From JARFQH01 sp041299015 (GTDB taxonomy: Bacteria; Desulfobacterota; Desulfobacteria; Desulfobacterales; SG8-13), in NCBI GenBank assembly GCA_041299015.1, contig JBFYWB010000061.1, positions 1-57,526 of the forward strand: a stretch of 57,526 nucleotides of DNA, written 5' to 3'. How positions within the stretch are numbered: the first letter of the stretch is position 1; each line of letters opens with the position of its first letter. Of this stretch, positions 1 to 7,828 are shown piece after piece. Made by a program: the position numbers and the translations under genes. Under the pieces are notes generated by a model, which searched no databases, was not told the origin of the DNA, and worked only from the letters and a program-made list of their open reading frames with translations.

Positions 1-1
1 C

Positions 2-310
2 CTGACCATCAGAGAAACCAGAGTGGAAAACGATGTGCTGATCTTGGAAAAGACCGTGAAGGTGCCGCTTGCCCGGCTGAACCCGGCGGATGTGAAGGTT
101 GAGGCTCAACGAATTTACTTGATTACCGCAGATGATGGGTTTTTTGTCGACCAAACGGTCACCTCGCGGCGCAGCGCGAAGGCCGAGTCAGTTGACCGCA
201 AGATGACCGATACCGTGACGGTGTTTTTTGCAAAAGGCCAAGGTGAAAAACTCGCTCGCGCTTTTGCCCATCTCATCAACCTGTGCGGCGGTCAGAAGGA
301 TATGTTTTGA
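2..310 (+). CDS. hypothetical protein, probably C-terminal part of a gene cut by the window edge
   Basis: The frame is open from the first in-frame codon at base 2 to TGA at 308-310, so the gene may begin upstream. A GTG at 23 would give 95 residues but has no convincing ribosome binding site. The product is soluble and moderately charged, with no membrane segment or cysteine cluster and no motif I recognise. A hairpin with arms at about 332-340 and 354-363 (GGGTCAAGG / CCTTTGACCC) follows the stop but lacks a T-run, so it is a weak terminator candidate. The acyl-CoA dehydrogenase gene converges on it from the other strand. Confidence 0.45.
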   Translation: MTIRETRVENDVLILEKTVKVPLARLNPADVKVEAQRIYLITADDGFFVDQTVTSRRSAKAESVDRKMTDTVTVFFAKGQGEKLARAFAHLINLCGGQKDMF

Positions 311-449
311 CCTGAGCGGTTATCGGTTTGGGGGTCAAGGGGTTGAATTATTGCCTTTGACCCTGAACCGTGACGCCGTGTACCCTTGCACTGTCCGGCT
401 TTTGGAAAGGGCCAATGAGGGTGTTGTCGCGCGGCCGCACGGACGCGCT

Positions 450-1592
450 TTATTTCAGGATAGACCGGGCCACAATCATTTTTTCGATTTCCTTGGTGCC
501 CTCGTAGATCTCAAGGATTTTGGCGTCCCGATAGAGCCGCTGCACCTTGTACTCGTCGATGTACCCGTAGCCACCGTGCAGCTGCAACGCTTCATCCGCG
601 CAGTCCACGGCCACCTTTCCCGAAAACCATTTGGCCATTGCCACGAGGGCGTGATCCGGTTTGCCCTGGTCGGCCAGCCAGGCGGCCTCATAGTAGAGGT
701 TGCGGGCGGCGCGGATGCGGGTGGCCATTTCGGCCAGTTTGAACTGGGTCACCTGAAAGGTGGCCAACGGTTGACCGAATTGAGAGCGTCCCTTGACGTG
801 CCGCGCCGCTTCTTCAAGCGCACCTCGCGCCAGGCCCACCGCCTGCGCACAGACGTGCAGACGCGTGCGGTTGAAAAACCCCATCAACTGATAAAACCCT
901 TGCCCCTGCTCGCCGACCAGGTTTTCATGCGGCACACGCACGTCCTTTAGAACGAGTTCGGCCGTGTCCGAGGCCCGGATACCCATTTTCCCCCTGATTT
1001 TCAAGGCCTTGAAGCCCTGGGTGTCGGTCGGCACCAGGATGAAGCTGTGGCGCCGATGCGGGGATTCACTGTCCGGCTCCGTGCGGCAGAAAATCAGCAT
1101 GTAAGCGGCCACGGTACCGTTTGTGGCAAACATCTTGGAACCGTTGATGACCCAGGCAGTGCCGGATTTGGCGGCCGTGGTGACGGCGCCGGTGACATCG
1201 CAGCCGGCATCCGCTTCGGTGATCGCCGCCCCCATGATGGCTTCGCCGGACACCAGTCGCGGGAGAACCAATTGCCTCTGGGCCTCCGTACCGTGCATTT
1301 GGAGCAGAACGGAACCGAAGGTCGTGGACAGAATCGCACTGCCGATGCCCGGGTCGACGGCCCAGAATTCCTCGTTCACCAGGCAGTGTTCGAAGTAACC
1401 GTAGCCGGCCCCGCCGTACGTCTCGTCGATGAACATGCCGACGAAACCCAGATCGCAGGCCTTTTTCCAGATGGCGTAGTCGAATGTCTCTGCGCGGTCG
1501 AATTCGACCGCCCGGCCGGGGAATTCACCCAAGGCGAATTTACGGGCCGCCTTGACGATGTCCTTTTGTTCTTGGGTGAGGCTGAAATCCAT
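450..1592 (-). CDS. acyl-CoA dehydrogenase (FAD, ACAD family)
   Basis: This 380-residue protein has full ACAD length. It should oxidise an acyl-CoA to the 2,3-enoyl-CoA and pass electrons to electron-transfer flavoprotein. The sequence shows the helical N-terminal domain (MDFSLTQEQKDIVKAARKF), the FAD/substrate beta-domain signature AITEADAGCDVTG near residues 120-133, the RSQFGQPLATFQ and LQLHGGYGYIDEY signatures, and EIYEGTKEIEK near the C-terminus, whose Glu is the usual catalytic base. The start is set by GAGGAG about 8 bases before ATG. It lies outside the long bam operon but close to it, so a cyclic or dicarboxylic acyl-CoA from aromatic breakdown is a plausible substrate. That is inference; the sequence alone does not fix chain length or substrate. 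Confidence 0.93.
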   Translation of the reverse strand: MDFSLTQEQKDIVKAARKFALGEFPGRAVEFDRAETFDYAIWKKACDLGFVGMFIDETYGGAGYGYFEHCLVNEEFWAVDPGIGSAILSTTFGSVLLQMHGTEAQRQLVLPRLVSGEAIMGAAITEADAGCDVTGAVTTAAKSGTAWVINGSKMFATNGTVAAYMLIFCRTEPDSESPHRRHSFILVPTDTQGFKALKIRGKMGIRASDTAELVLKDVRVPHENLVGEQGQGFYQLMGFFNRTRLHVCAQAVGLARGALEEAARHVKGRSQFGQPLATFQVTQFKLAEMATRIRAARNLYYEAAWLADQGKPDHALVAMAKWFSGKVAVDCADEALQLHGGYGYIDEYKVQRLYRDAKILEIYEGTKEIEKMIVARSILK

Positions 1593-1735
1593 GCGAACTC
1601 CTCATGCGTGCCACGACATTTTCTCCAAATCATTTCCAACTGCGGGTTACGGCTTGATTTCAGGTTGAATGGTGGTTACTAAGGACCCAAGCGTCCATGG
1701 CATCAATCGCGCAGGGCTGCCACGGGGGAATTCGC

Positions 1736-2008
1736 GTGAGCGTCACCATCCATTTGCACAAGACCCACCGCCGTTTTACCGCCGGGCAGGAGACGGTCGA
1801 TATCGAGGGACGAACGGTCGGCGAGTGCCTCCGAAACCTGGTCGACCGCCATCCGGAGTTGAAACCCCAGTTGTTCGACGGGGGCGGCCGACTCCAAAAA
1901 ACCATCGAAATCTATCTGAACCTGGCCAGCGCCTATCCGGATGAATTGGCGCGGCCGACCACCGACGGGGACCGCATTCACATCACGCTCATGCTGGCCG
2001 GCGGTTGA
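1736..2008 (+). CDS. MoaD/ThiS-family sulfur carrier protein
   Basis: A protein of about 90 residues with a ubiquitin-like fold pattern: a beta start (SVTIHLHKTHRRF), a middle helix (TVGECLRNLVDRHPEL) and a C-terminal Gly-Gly (ITLMLAGG). In MoaD and ThiS the Gly-Gly tail is adenylated and thiocarboxylated so the protein can donate sulfur. I prefer the GTG at 1736, preceded by GGGGGA, over the ATG at 1697, because it begins directly with the fold. MoaD-like genes accompany tungsten AORs, for example in the aor cluster of Aromatoleum. The gene converges on the AOR operon, with only 48 bases between the stops, so a role in making the tungstopterin cofactor is a reasonable inference. No MoaE or MoeB is nearby. 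Confidence 0.82.
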   Translation: MSVTIHLHKTHRRFTAGQETVDIEGRTVGECLRNLVDRHPELKPQLFDGGGRLQKTIEIYLNLASAYPDELARPTTDGDRIHITLMLAGG

Positions 2009-2056
2009 AGGGCCGGAACCGGTTTTTCGCATCCCTTTCTTAACCCAAAGTGACCG

Positions 2057-2554
2057 TTAGAGTTCGGACTGCAGGGCGGCCGCGCGGTTTTCGGCGGCAT
2101 ACAGCCGCTGGGCGGCGCTCCTTTTCTTTTGAATGCTGACATCGCCGGCATCCACGTATTGCACGGCTTTCACCTCACAGAACCGGACGCATTGAGGATC
2201 GCCGTCGCAAAGATCGCATTTGATGACCTTGCGGTCGATGGTGTTGAAGTTCATGGCCCCGAAGGGGCAGACAGAGACGCAGGTGCGGCAGCCGATGCAG
2301 ACGCTGTAGTCGACGACCACGCGGCCCAGTTCCGTTTCCCGGGAAATCGCACCCACCGGGCAACCGAGCAGGCAGGGCGCATCCTGGCACTGCTGGCAGG
2401 ACATCGGGATATACACACCTTCGGACTCCCACTTGATCACCCGGATGCGGCTGCGGACCGGATTGGAAATCCCGTCGTGTTTGACCGCACATACCAGCTC
2501 GCACAGTCGGCACCCGGTGCACTTTTCGTGGTCGATCTTCAGAACCTTTTCCAT
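2057..2554 (-). CDS. 4Fe-4S ferredoxin-type electron-transfer subunit, partner of the AOR
   Basis: This 165-residue protein has four Cys quartets: CTGCRLCELVC at residues 12-22, SCQQCQDAPC, CIGCRTCVSVCP and KCDLCDGDPQC. That is the 16-Cys arrangement of HycB/DmsB-like and AorA-like subunits carrying four [4Fe-4S] clusters. It starts 36 bases after the AOR gene, with GGAG upstream of ATG, so it should be the electron-transfer subunit of that enzyme in the cytoplasm, linking it to ferredoxin or another acceptor. A close paralogue with the same layout lies on the other strand at 5801-6295. The last 25 residues are a charged, alanine-rich tail with no Cys. Confidence 0.9.
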   Translation of the reverse strand: MEKVLKIDHEKCTGCRLCELVCAVKHDGISNPVRSRIRVIKWESEGVYIPMSCQQCQDAPCLLGCPVGAISRETELGRVVVDYSVCIGCRTCVSVCPFGAMNFNTIDRKVIKCDLCDGDPQCVRFCEVKAVQYVDAGDVSIQKKRSAAQRLYAAENRAAALQSEL

Positions 2555-2590
2555 CTTACTTATTCTCCTTTCACACGCCAGCCCCCCTTT

Positions 2591-4531
2591 TTAGAGCCGG
2601 TGGGACGGTTCGTCGTCGAGGCCGAGCCGCTGCAGGGTTTCCGGCTTTGGAACGCCGTTTTCGTCCAGGCCTTTGTGGGTGTAGAACTCATCGATCATCC
2701 GATTGAACTTCTCGCGGTCGATCTTGCGGCCGACCACGTCCGGCGCGCCGCGCCGGCACGGCTCGTCGAAGTAGCGGTGATTAAGCGTGTCGCCTTTTTT
2801 CAAATCGTTGCGCGTCAGCCCCTCGCGGAGATTAAAAAGCCGCTCGATCATGTTGCACCTTTCGGCGATCGTCCAGATGTCGGTGGGCGTGAGTTCCAGT
2901 CCGGTGTTAAGGTAGAGAACCCTGGGCCAGTCTTCGAAGTTCGGCAGGGTCGCCCCTAAAAATACCGTGTGATATTTGCAGATACCCAGACAGTCCACGG
3001 CCATGTAGCAGTTTTCCTGCCAAAAAACCTGCCAGGCCTTGCCCTCGTAGGCCGTGTGCTCCGAACTGAGCGGACCGGCATAGGGTACCGGGTTGCCGTA
3101 GATTTTTCGCAGGACCGGTTCGGGCAGGTGATACAGGTCGATCGCCGGGCGACTGCGCAGGTGGTCCGAACCGCGGGAGGCGGTGGCGATGTTGAGGGCC
3201 AGGGCCGGGGTCCCGCGTTCGTCCGAGTGCAGGTTGTTCATGCCCTTGACCTGAATGAGATAGTCGAAGGCGTCGTTGCCGATCTTCTCGGCCGCAGGAA
3301 CGCCCCCGTCGGCCAAGGTGTCGCCCAGCCATCCTTTTCTGAGGCAGATTCGGTGAATCATTTCGAGAACCGCATCGTCGTTGCCGAACCGCAGGTCTAA
3401 TCCATCGGTCTGCTTGTCGGTCAGAATCCCTTTTTCGCGCAGTTCCATGGCCCAGGCGATGATGCTGCCGATCTCGAGGTTGTCGACGCCGTATTGGTTG
3501 ACCAGGTGGTTGCCGGTTAAAACCGTTACGGCGTTGGTGCAGTCGGGCAGGGAGCCGAAGGCCCCCTGGGAGGTGTACTCGGGCCCCTCGTCGTACTTTC
3601 CGGCGTAGGGACCGGAAGGGATCTTGTATTGCGCCCGGCAGTGCACCTGACAGCCGAAACAGCCGGTCATGTGATGCGGGCCAATGGTTTCGGTGGCGAT
3701 CTCGTCCAGTCGTTCGGGCTCGATGTCGTCGGCGTATTCGCACTGGTTGTACTGAAAGTTGCGTGTGCGCAGCCCACCCCAGGAATTGGTGGCGCCCCAG
3801 ATGAAGGGGGTGCCGAGAGTGCCCTGGGTCTGGTTGACCTTGGCGCTGGTGATCTGGTCGATAAAGCGCTTGTTGTATTCGAGGGCCTCGATCGGCCGGG
3901 TGATCTTGATGTCCAGGGTGCCGCGGGCGGCAACGGCCTTGAGATTTTTCGAACCCATCACGCACCCCATACCCGTGCGGCCGGCGGCGTTTTTGATACC
4001 GGTCATCACGTTGGCGTAACGGACCAGGTTTTCACCGGCCGGCCCGATGACGCAGCTCTTGACTTCCTCGTCGCCGAGCTCTTCCCGAATGGCCCACTGG
4101 GTGTCGGTCGTCATGCGACCCCAAAGGTGTCCGGCGTCCCGGATCTCGACGGTGTTGTTGTGGAGGAAGAGATAGACCGGCGCGGCGGCCTTGCCGGTGA
4201 TGACCAAATGGTGAAATCCGGCCCAGGCCAGTTCGGGTGCGAAGAATCCGCCCATGTTGGCGCTGCCGAGCAGGCCGGTCAGCGGCGATTTGGCCATGAT
4301 GTGGGTGCGGGCCGTGGCCGAGGCGCAGGTGGCGGTCAGGATCCCGCCGCTGATGATCAATGCGTTGCCCGGTCCGAGAGGATCGCAGCCTTTTTCGGTG
4401 TGGTTGTAGAGCAGGTAGGCATCGAGGCCCCGGCCCCCGAGAAATTTCTTGCGCACATCCAGCGGGATGGGTTTGACCTCGACCTTCCCCGTGGACAGAT
4501 CGATGTAGGCAATTTTTCTATTCAACGCCAT
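2591..4531 (-). CDS. aldehyde ferredoxin oxidoreductase family protein (tungstopterin enzyme)
   Basis: At 646 residues this is full length for the AOR family. AORs interconvert aldehydes and carboxylic acids using a bis-pterin tungsten site and one [4Fe-4S] cluster. Visible are the N-terminal pterin-binding segment (IDLSTGKVEV, FLGGRGLDAYLLY), the substrate-domain pattern MAKSPLTGLLGSANMGG, the cluster ligands in GCFGCQVHCR near residue 290, and the late motif DCLGICKYH, which gives the fourth Cys and pterin contact. AGGAGG precedes ATG, and the gene overlaps the upstream zinc-ribbon gene by 14 bases. Next to an aromatic-CoA operon, an aryl- or phenylacetaldehyde oxidoreductase is likely. The related ring reductase BamB belongs to the same superfamily, but the bamC-I partners are absent, so I do not call it BamB. 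Confidence 0.92.
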   Translation of the reverse strand: MALNRKIAYIDLSTGKVEVKPIPLDVRKKFLGGRGLDAYLLYNHTEKGCDPLGPGNALIISGGILTATCASATARTHIMAKSPLTGLLGSANMGGFFAPELAWAGFHHLVITGKAAAPVYLFLHNNTVEIRDAGHLWGRMTTDTQWAIREELGDEEVKSCVIGPAGENLVRYANVMTGIKNAAGRTGMGCVMGSKNLKAVAARGTLDIKITRPIEALEYNKRFIDQITSAKVNQTQGTLGTPFIWGATNSWGGLRTRNFQYNQCEYADDIEPERLDEIATETIGPHHMTGCFGCQVHCRAQYKIPSGPYAGKYDEGPEYTSQGAFGSLPDCTNAVTVLTGNHLVNQYGVDNLEIGSIIAWAMELREKGILTDKQTDGLDLRFGNDDAVLEMIHRICLRKGWLGDTLADGGVPAAEKIGNDAFDYLIQVKGMNNLHSDERGTPALALNIATASRGSDHLRSRPAIDLYHLPEPVLRKIYGNPVPYAGPLSSEHTAYEGKAWQVFWQENCYMAVDCLGICKYHTVFLGATLPNFEDWPRVLYLNTGLELTPTDIWTIAERCNMIERLFNLREGLTRNDLKKGDTLNHRYFDEPCRRGAPDVVGRKIDREKFNRMIDEFYTHKGLDENGVPKPETLQRLGLDDEPSHRL

Positions 4532-4793
4532 GATGGGTTTCCTCCTTTTTCGCCAGCGCTTCTTGCGCGAGCTTGCGGTTCACCTCCCAGACCGGTCCCC
4601 GAATGCGGGGAAAGTCAGGCCGAATCCAATAGACCCTAAACTCCATGCCGCATTCCGGACATTTGACCTGCTTCTGACCGGCTTGCGGTTGGAGCCTGCC
4701 CATGCAGCTGGGATTATGGCAGCGAAACTTGCCGTATGTCCGGGTTTGGCGGAGACTTTCAGCAGTGGACTGATGCTCTTTTTCGATGGCCAT
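4518..4793 (-). CDS. small zinc-ribbon protein at the head of the AOR operon
   Basis: A 91-residue protein with four Cys in two knuckles, CHNPSC (residues 25-30) and CPEC (45-48), which look like a rubredoxin- or zinc-ribbon-type site. The rest is basic and hydrophilic. AGGAA precedes ATG. Its 3' end overlaps the AOR start by 14 bases, so the two are translationally coupled. I do not recognise a named family. A role as an AOR maturation factor or small electron carrier would fit the context but is inference. Confidence 0.75.
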   Translation of the reverse strand: MAIEKEHQSTAESLRQTRTYGKFRCHNPSCMGRLQPQAGQKQVKCPECGMEFRVYWIRPDFPRIRGPVWEVNRKLAQEALAKKEETHHGVE

Positions 4794-4858
4794 GAATGGT
4801 TCCTTTCGATGAATAAGCGGCGGATAGCGATGGTTCTCTATAATGAACGAATGGATAT

Positions 4859-4890
4859 GGCCACCTTAACAGATCATGTGGCCTTGTCAA
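4859..4890 (-). promoter_or_regulatory. probable AOR-operon promoter with inverted repeat
   Basis: On the minus strand a consensus -35 TTGACA occupies 4890-4885. Just inside it lies a 6-bp inverted repeat, GGCCAC at 4859-4864 and GTGGCC at 4878-4883, with a 13-base spacer, covering where the -10 would be. No good -10 hexamer is visible at 17 bases. The repeat sits between an IclR gene and the divergent AOR operon, so it is a candidate IclR-type operator. Confidence 0.4.
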
Positions 4891-4941
4891 GCAAAAATTG
4901 CTCTATATGGTTATAATCTGTCATCATAAGTTAATTTAAGG

Positions 4942-4969
4942 TTGACAAGCCGGCAAAAAAGCGTGTAAT
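4942..4969 (+). promoter_or_regulatory. sigma-70-type promoter for the IclR gene
   Basis: TTGACA at 4942-4947 and TGTAAT at 4964-4969 are separated by 16 bases, about 30 bases before the IclR ATG. This is one of the best consensus promoters in the window. GGAG just before the ATG supports the start. Confidence 0.6.
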
Positions 4970-5000
4970 TTGTCTGAAAATATGTTCATCATGGAGAACA

Positions 5001-5762
5001 ATGGCTGATAATTACAAAGCGCCCATCATTAGAAAGGCCTTTCGGGTTCTGCGCCTCATTGCCGGAAACCGCCACGGTCTGACACTCAGCGACCTGGCCC
5101 GGGAGTTGGCGATCGGCAAGAGCACTGTCCACGGCATCGTCTCGGCCCTGGAGGAAGAGGGGGCCCTCATGCGGGACCCCCGGACCAAAAAGTTTGCCCT
5201 GGGTGTGACCTTGGTTGAGTTGGGCCGGTCGGCTCACGCACGGATCGATTTGAAGGATGCGGCGCGGCCCTTCATGGAAGAACTGATGGCCCATACCTTG
5301 GAATCCGTTTTCCTGGGTGTCAGAAACGTCGACCACGTCACGATACTGGACATCGTCGAGTCGAGCCAAAATCTAAAAATCACTTCTCCGGTCGGAACGA
5401 GGATTCCATTGCTGGCCGGCGCGATTGGAAAGCTTTTCCTTGCGACCATGCCGGAGGGGCAGGTCGCGGAACTGCTGCGCGACAAAGGACTGCCGCGGTA
5501 TACGGAACACAGCATTACCGATCACCGCCGGTACCTGGAGGAGATCCGCAGAGTGCGGCGTGACGGCGTGGCCTTCGACGATGAAGAATACATCTCCGGG
5601 GTGCGGGCGGTGGCTGCACCCATCAAAACCGGGGGTCAGTTTATGTCGGCCATCTGGGTCGTCGGATTCAAACCGAGCATGAGTGACGAAAAAATGCAGC
5701 AGTTGGTGACGCAGATGAAGTCGGCCGCCGAAGGCATTCGCCACCGTATCGACAGTCAGTGA
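5001..5762 (+). CDS. IclR-family transcriptional regulator
   Basis: This 253-residue protein has the standard IclR layout. The N-terminal winged helix-turn-helix covers roughly residues 8-65 (KAFRVLRLIAGNRHGLTLSDLARELAIGKSTVHGIVSALEEEG, read in part). The C-terminal effector domain has typical segments such as ITSPVGTRIPLLAGAIGKLF and the late VRAVAAPI. IclR members often control aromatic or small-acid catabolism and bind an organic acid or CoA ester. It is divergent from the AOR operon and shares the 207-base region 4794-5000 with it, so it probably controls both units. The effector cannot be read from the sequence. The ferredoxin gene follows after 38 bases. Confidence 0.93.
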   Translation: MADNYKAPIIRKAFRVLRLIAGNRHGLTLSDLARELAIGKSTVHGIVSALEEEGALMRDPRTKKFALGVTLVELGRSAHARIDLKDAARPFMEELMAHTLESVFLGVRNVDHVTILDIVESSQNLKITSPVGTRIPLLAGAIGKLFLATMPEGQVAELLRDKGLPRYTEHSITDHRRYLEEIRRVRRDGVAFDDEEYISGVRAVAAPIKTGGQFMSAIWVVGFKPSMSDEKMQQLVTQMKSAAEGIRHRIDSQ

Positions 5763-5800
5763 CATCCCATCAACCCTTAAGCGGCAACAGGTCATCATTT

Positions 5801-6295
5801 ATGCCAATACAGCGTGCGCTGATAGCCGATCCGAAAAAATGCAACGGTTGTTCACTCTGCCGGACCGTTTGTGCCATGGTGAAATCCGGTGCGCGAAATC
5901 CGGCTCAGGCCCGCATCCGGATCATCCGGTATGACGCCGAGGGATTTTACCTGCCGGTCATCTGCCAGCATTGCCAGGATGCCCCCTGCATGGCGGTATG
6001 CCCTAAGGAGGCGATCTACAGGGACAGCCGGTTGGGCCGGGTCCTGATCGACTACGATCGCTGCATCAGCTGCCGGATGTGCATGGCCGCCTGTCCGTTC
6101 GGGGCACTCGGCTTCGAGTCCGAGCGGCACACGGTTTTCAAGTGCGACCTTTGCGGCGGTGACCCTCTATGTGTGCGCTACTGCTTCCCCGGTGCACTCG
6201 ATTACATCGAAGACTACCGCCAGCAGGATTCGCGGGTCCGGAAAGCCGCCGGAAATGTTTCGGGGGGAAGCAGGGGTGGTTTAGTACGAAAATGA
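5801..6295 (+). CDS. 4Fe-4S ferredoxin-type electron-transfer protein, paralogue of the AOR subunit
   Basis: A 164-residue protein with the same four-cluster layout as the AOR partner at 2057-2554: CNGCSLCRTVC, CQHCQDAPCMAVC, CISCRMCMAACP and CDLCGGDPLCVRYC. I prefer ATG 5801, which puts the first Cys at the same distance from the N-terminus as in the paralogue. An in-frame GTG at 5759 overlaps the IclR stop and would add 14 residues. Its place after the regulator and before two more redox proteins suggests it wires the AOR, or a second enzyme, to the MetV-like protein. The C-terminal 20 residues are basic and glycine/serine-rich. Confidence 0.88.
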   Translation: MPIQRALIADPKKCNGCSLCRTVCAMVKSGARNPAQARIRIIRYDAEGFYLPVICQHCQDAPCMAVCPKEAIYRDSRLGRVLIDYDRCISCRMCMAACPFGALGFESERHTVFKCDLCGGDPLCVRYCFPGALDYIEDYRQQDSRVRKAAGNVSGGSRGGLVRK

Positions 6296-6420
6296 GATCG
6301 ATCTTATCTTCCAGCCGGCATAACGGGCTCAATCCCGCCACGGCGGGACTCGACCGGTACAACCGTATGAGCGCCTCCGCCCGGATAACCGGTTTCGCGT
6401 CGCGGACAAAAGGGTGAATA

Positions 6421-6816
6421 ATGTCGTATTTTCAAGTGAACGATCGCTGCAACGGCTGCCTTGCGTGTGTTCAGAACTGCCCGGCTTCGGCTCTGGACTA
6501 CGCAGACCGGGACAACCGTCGGACGCTGCGGCACAACATGAGTTTGTGCGCCCGCTGCGGTCAGTGCTGGCGCATTTGCCCTCAGCAGGCCATCGAATTT
6601 CAGCATTTGCTGAAAAGCGCCTGGGATGAGGTCGTCTCCCTGGATCTCGTGCGCTGCGCTGTTTGCGGCGAACCGCTCTACACGGTGCCTTTTAAACAAA
6701 CGGTAACGGAACGCCGCAAAGGCGACATCGATCCCTTCTGTCCCAGGCACCGGCAGGAGGTCGACGCCCTGGTCCGCGCCCATTTCCGGCCGGGCCCCGG
6801 ATTCGAAGAAAGGTGA
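6421..6816 (+). CDS. 2x[4Fe-4S] ferredoxin with C-terminal zinc-binding segment
   Basis: The 131 residues contain two classical ferredoxin motifs, CNGCLACVQNCP (residues 10-21) and CARCGQCWRICP (41-52). A second part has CAVCGEP followed by CPRH, which resembles a zinc knuckle. A short electron-transfer protein fused to a docking domain is the simplest reading. It follows a 125-base gap that contains a small hairpin (TCCCGC/GCGGGA, 6333-6348) and ends four bases before the MetV-like gene, so the last two genes form a tight pair. I do not recognise a named family for the fusion. Confidence 0.85.
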   Translation: MSYFQVNDRCNGCLACVQNCPASALDYADRDNRRTLRHNMSLCARCGQCWRICPQQAIEFQHLLKSAWDEVVSLDLVRCAVCGEPLYTVPFKQTVTERRKGDIDPFCPRHRQEVDALVRAHFRPGPGFEER

Positions 6817-6820
6817 TCAA

Positions 6821-7504
6821 ATGATCGTCGGAAATTTGAAGCCGCTGGCGGAGATTGCCGACTCCCTGGCGGGATTTCGTAACGTAATGATCCTCGGCTG
6901 CGGCAGTTGCGTGACGGTTTGCCTCTCCGGAGGAGACCGCGAGGCGCGGCAGCTGGCCCTCGAGCTGTCGCGCAGTTCCGCGTTCGGCGGAAGCCCCCCG
7001 GTCTTTGCGGTCGATACGATCATCCGGCAGTGCGAACGGGACCTCGTTTCCGCTTATCAGACGCTGCCGCCGGGTACCGAAGCGATTTTGTCGCTGGCCT
7101 GCGGCTGCGGCGTTCAAACCCTGGGCGATGTGTTCGAGCCGCTGCCGGTGATCCCGGGGCTGAACACCACCTTTTTCGGTGCCGCCGGCGAAGCCGGCGA
7201 GTGGCGCGAGGTCTGCCAGGGGTGCGGAGACTGCGTGCTGTCCTTCACCGGCGGCATCTGCCCCGTGGCCCGCTGCGCCAAGAGCCTGTTCAACGGGCCG
7301 TGCGGCGGATCCCGAAACGGCCGCTGTGAGATCTACACCGATGTCCCCTGCGCTTGGGCGTTGATTTACTACCGCTTGAAAAAACAGGACAAGCTCCACC
7401 TTCTGCACGCGGTCCGGCCGCCGCGGGACTGGCGGTCGGCCGGAGGCGCCGGTCCGCGGGTGCGACGGCGTACCGGTGTCGGTGACGGGACTGATCAAAT
7501 GTGA
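6821..7504 (+). CDS. MetV-like protein (methylenetetrahydrofolate reductase C-terminal domain family)
   Basis: A 227-residue Cys-rich protein with the pattern of the MetV/MTHFR C-terminal domain: CGSCVTVC at residues 27-34, a central CGCG, and a C-terminal block CQGCGDC...CPVARCAKSLFNGPCGG...RCE. In acetogens MetV partners MetF and connects methylene-THF reduction to other redox modules. Here there is no MetF next to it; the neighbours are two ferredoxins and an IclR gene divergent from an AOR. It may therefore serve as a general Fe-S/zinc electron-transfer scaffold in an AOR-linked complex (inference). AAAGGTGA precedes ATG. The last 30 residues are Arg/Gly-rich and unlike the rest. Confidence 0.85.
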   Translation: MIVGNLKPLAEIADSLAGFRNVMILGCGSCVTVCLSGGDREARQLALELSRSSAFGGSPPVFAVDTIIRQCERDLVSAYQTLPPGTEAILSLACGCGVQTLGDVFEPLPVIPGLNTTFFGAAGEAGEWREVCQGCGDCVLSFTGGICPVARCAKSLFNGPCGGSRNGRCEIYTDVPCAWALIYYRLKKQDKLHLLHAVRPPRDWRSAGGAGPRVRRRTGVGDGTDQM

Positions 7505-7558
7505 AGAAGACCAAGAAAAGAGAAATAACCAAACGCGTCTCATTCACCATCCCCAGCT

Positions 7559-7816
7559 TCAGCTCAAATCGTGTTGTCGATTGTCCAAGCGATCGGCGGC
7601 AGCGTATCCCTCCGGCGTCAGAAACGCGCTTGTTTTCAGCGTGTTCATATCGATCAAACCACTTGTGTACAAGGCTTTCAGTGCCGTAAGCGTGTCACTG
7701 GGGGCAAGTGGAAGAACCGCCACAATGTCACTGATATCCATTATTCCCGGTGGTCCTTTAAACTCCCATTCCTTGGCCAGCAGGGCCAGCACCTGGTTTT
7801 CCTCAGAGGGTCTCAT
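7559..7816 (-). CDS. small protein, possible winged-helix fold
   Basis: An 85-residue product (MRPSEENQVLALLAKEW...) whose second half resembles a small winged helix: a helix with SDTLTALKALYTSGLI, then FLTPEGYAAADRL. The start lies 12 bases after the stop of the thiolase gene, so it is probably the last gene of that unit. No Cys, no signal peptide and no membrane segment is present. I do not recognise a family, and a regulatory role is only suggested by the predicted fold. Confidence 0.65.
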   Translation of the reverse strand: MRPSEENQVLALLAKEWEFKGPPGIMDISDIVAVLPLAPSDTLTALKALYTSGLIDMNTLKTSAFLTPEGYAAADRLDNRQHDLS

Positions 7817-7828
7817 TTGTCGACCAAC

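Noticed and set aside
2591..4531. AOR-family gene as BamB, the active-site subunit of class II benzoyl-CoA reductase
   Set aside because: BamB is in the same superfamily, but none of bamC-I in recognisable form accompanies it, while a zinc ribbon, AorA-like ferredoxin and MoaD-like gene do. A general AOR call is safer.
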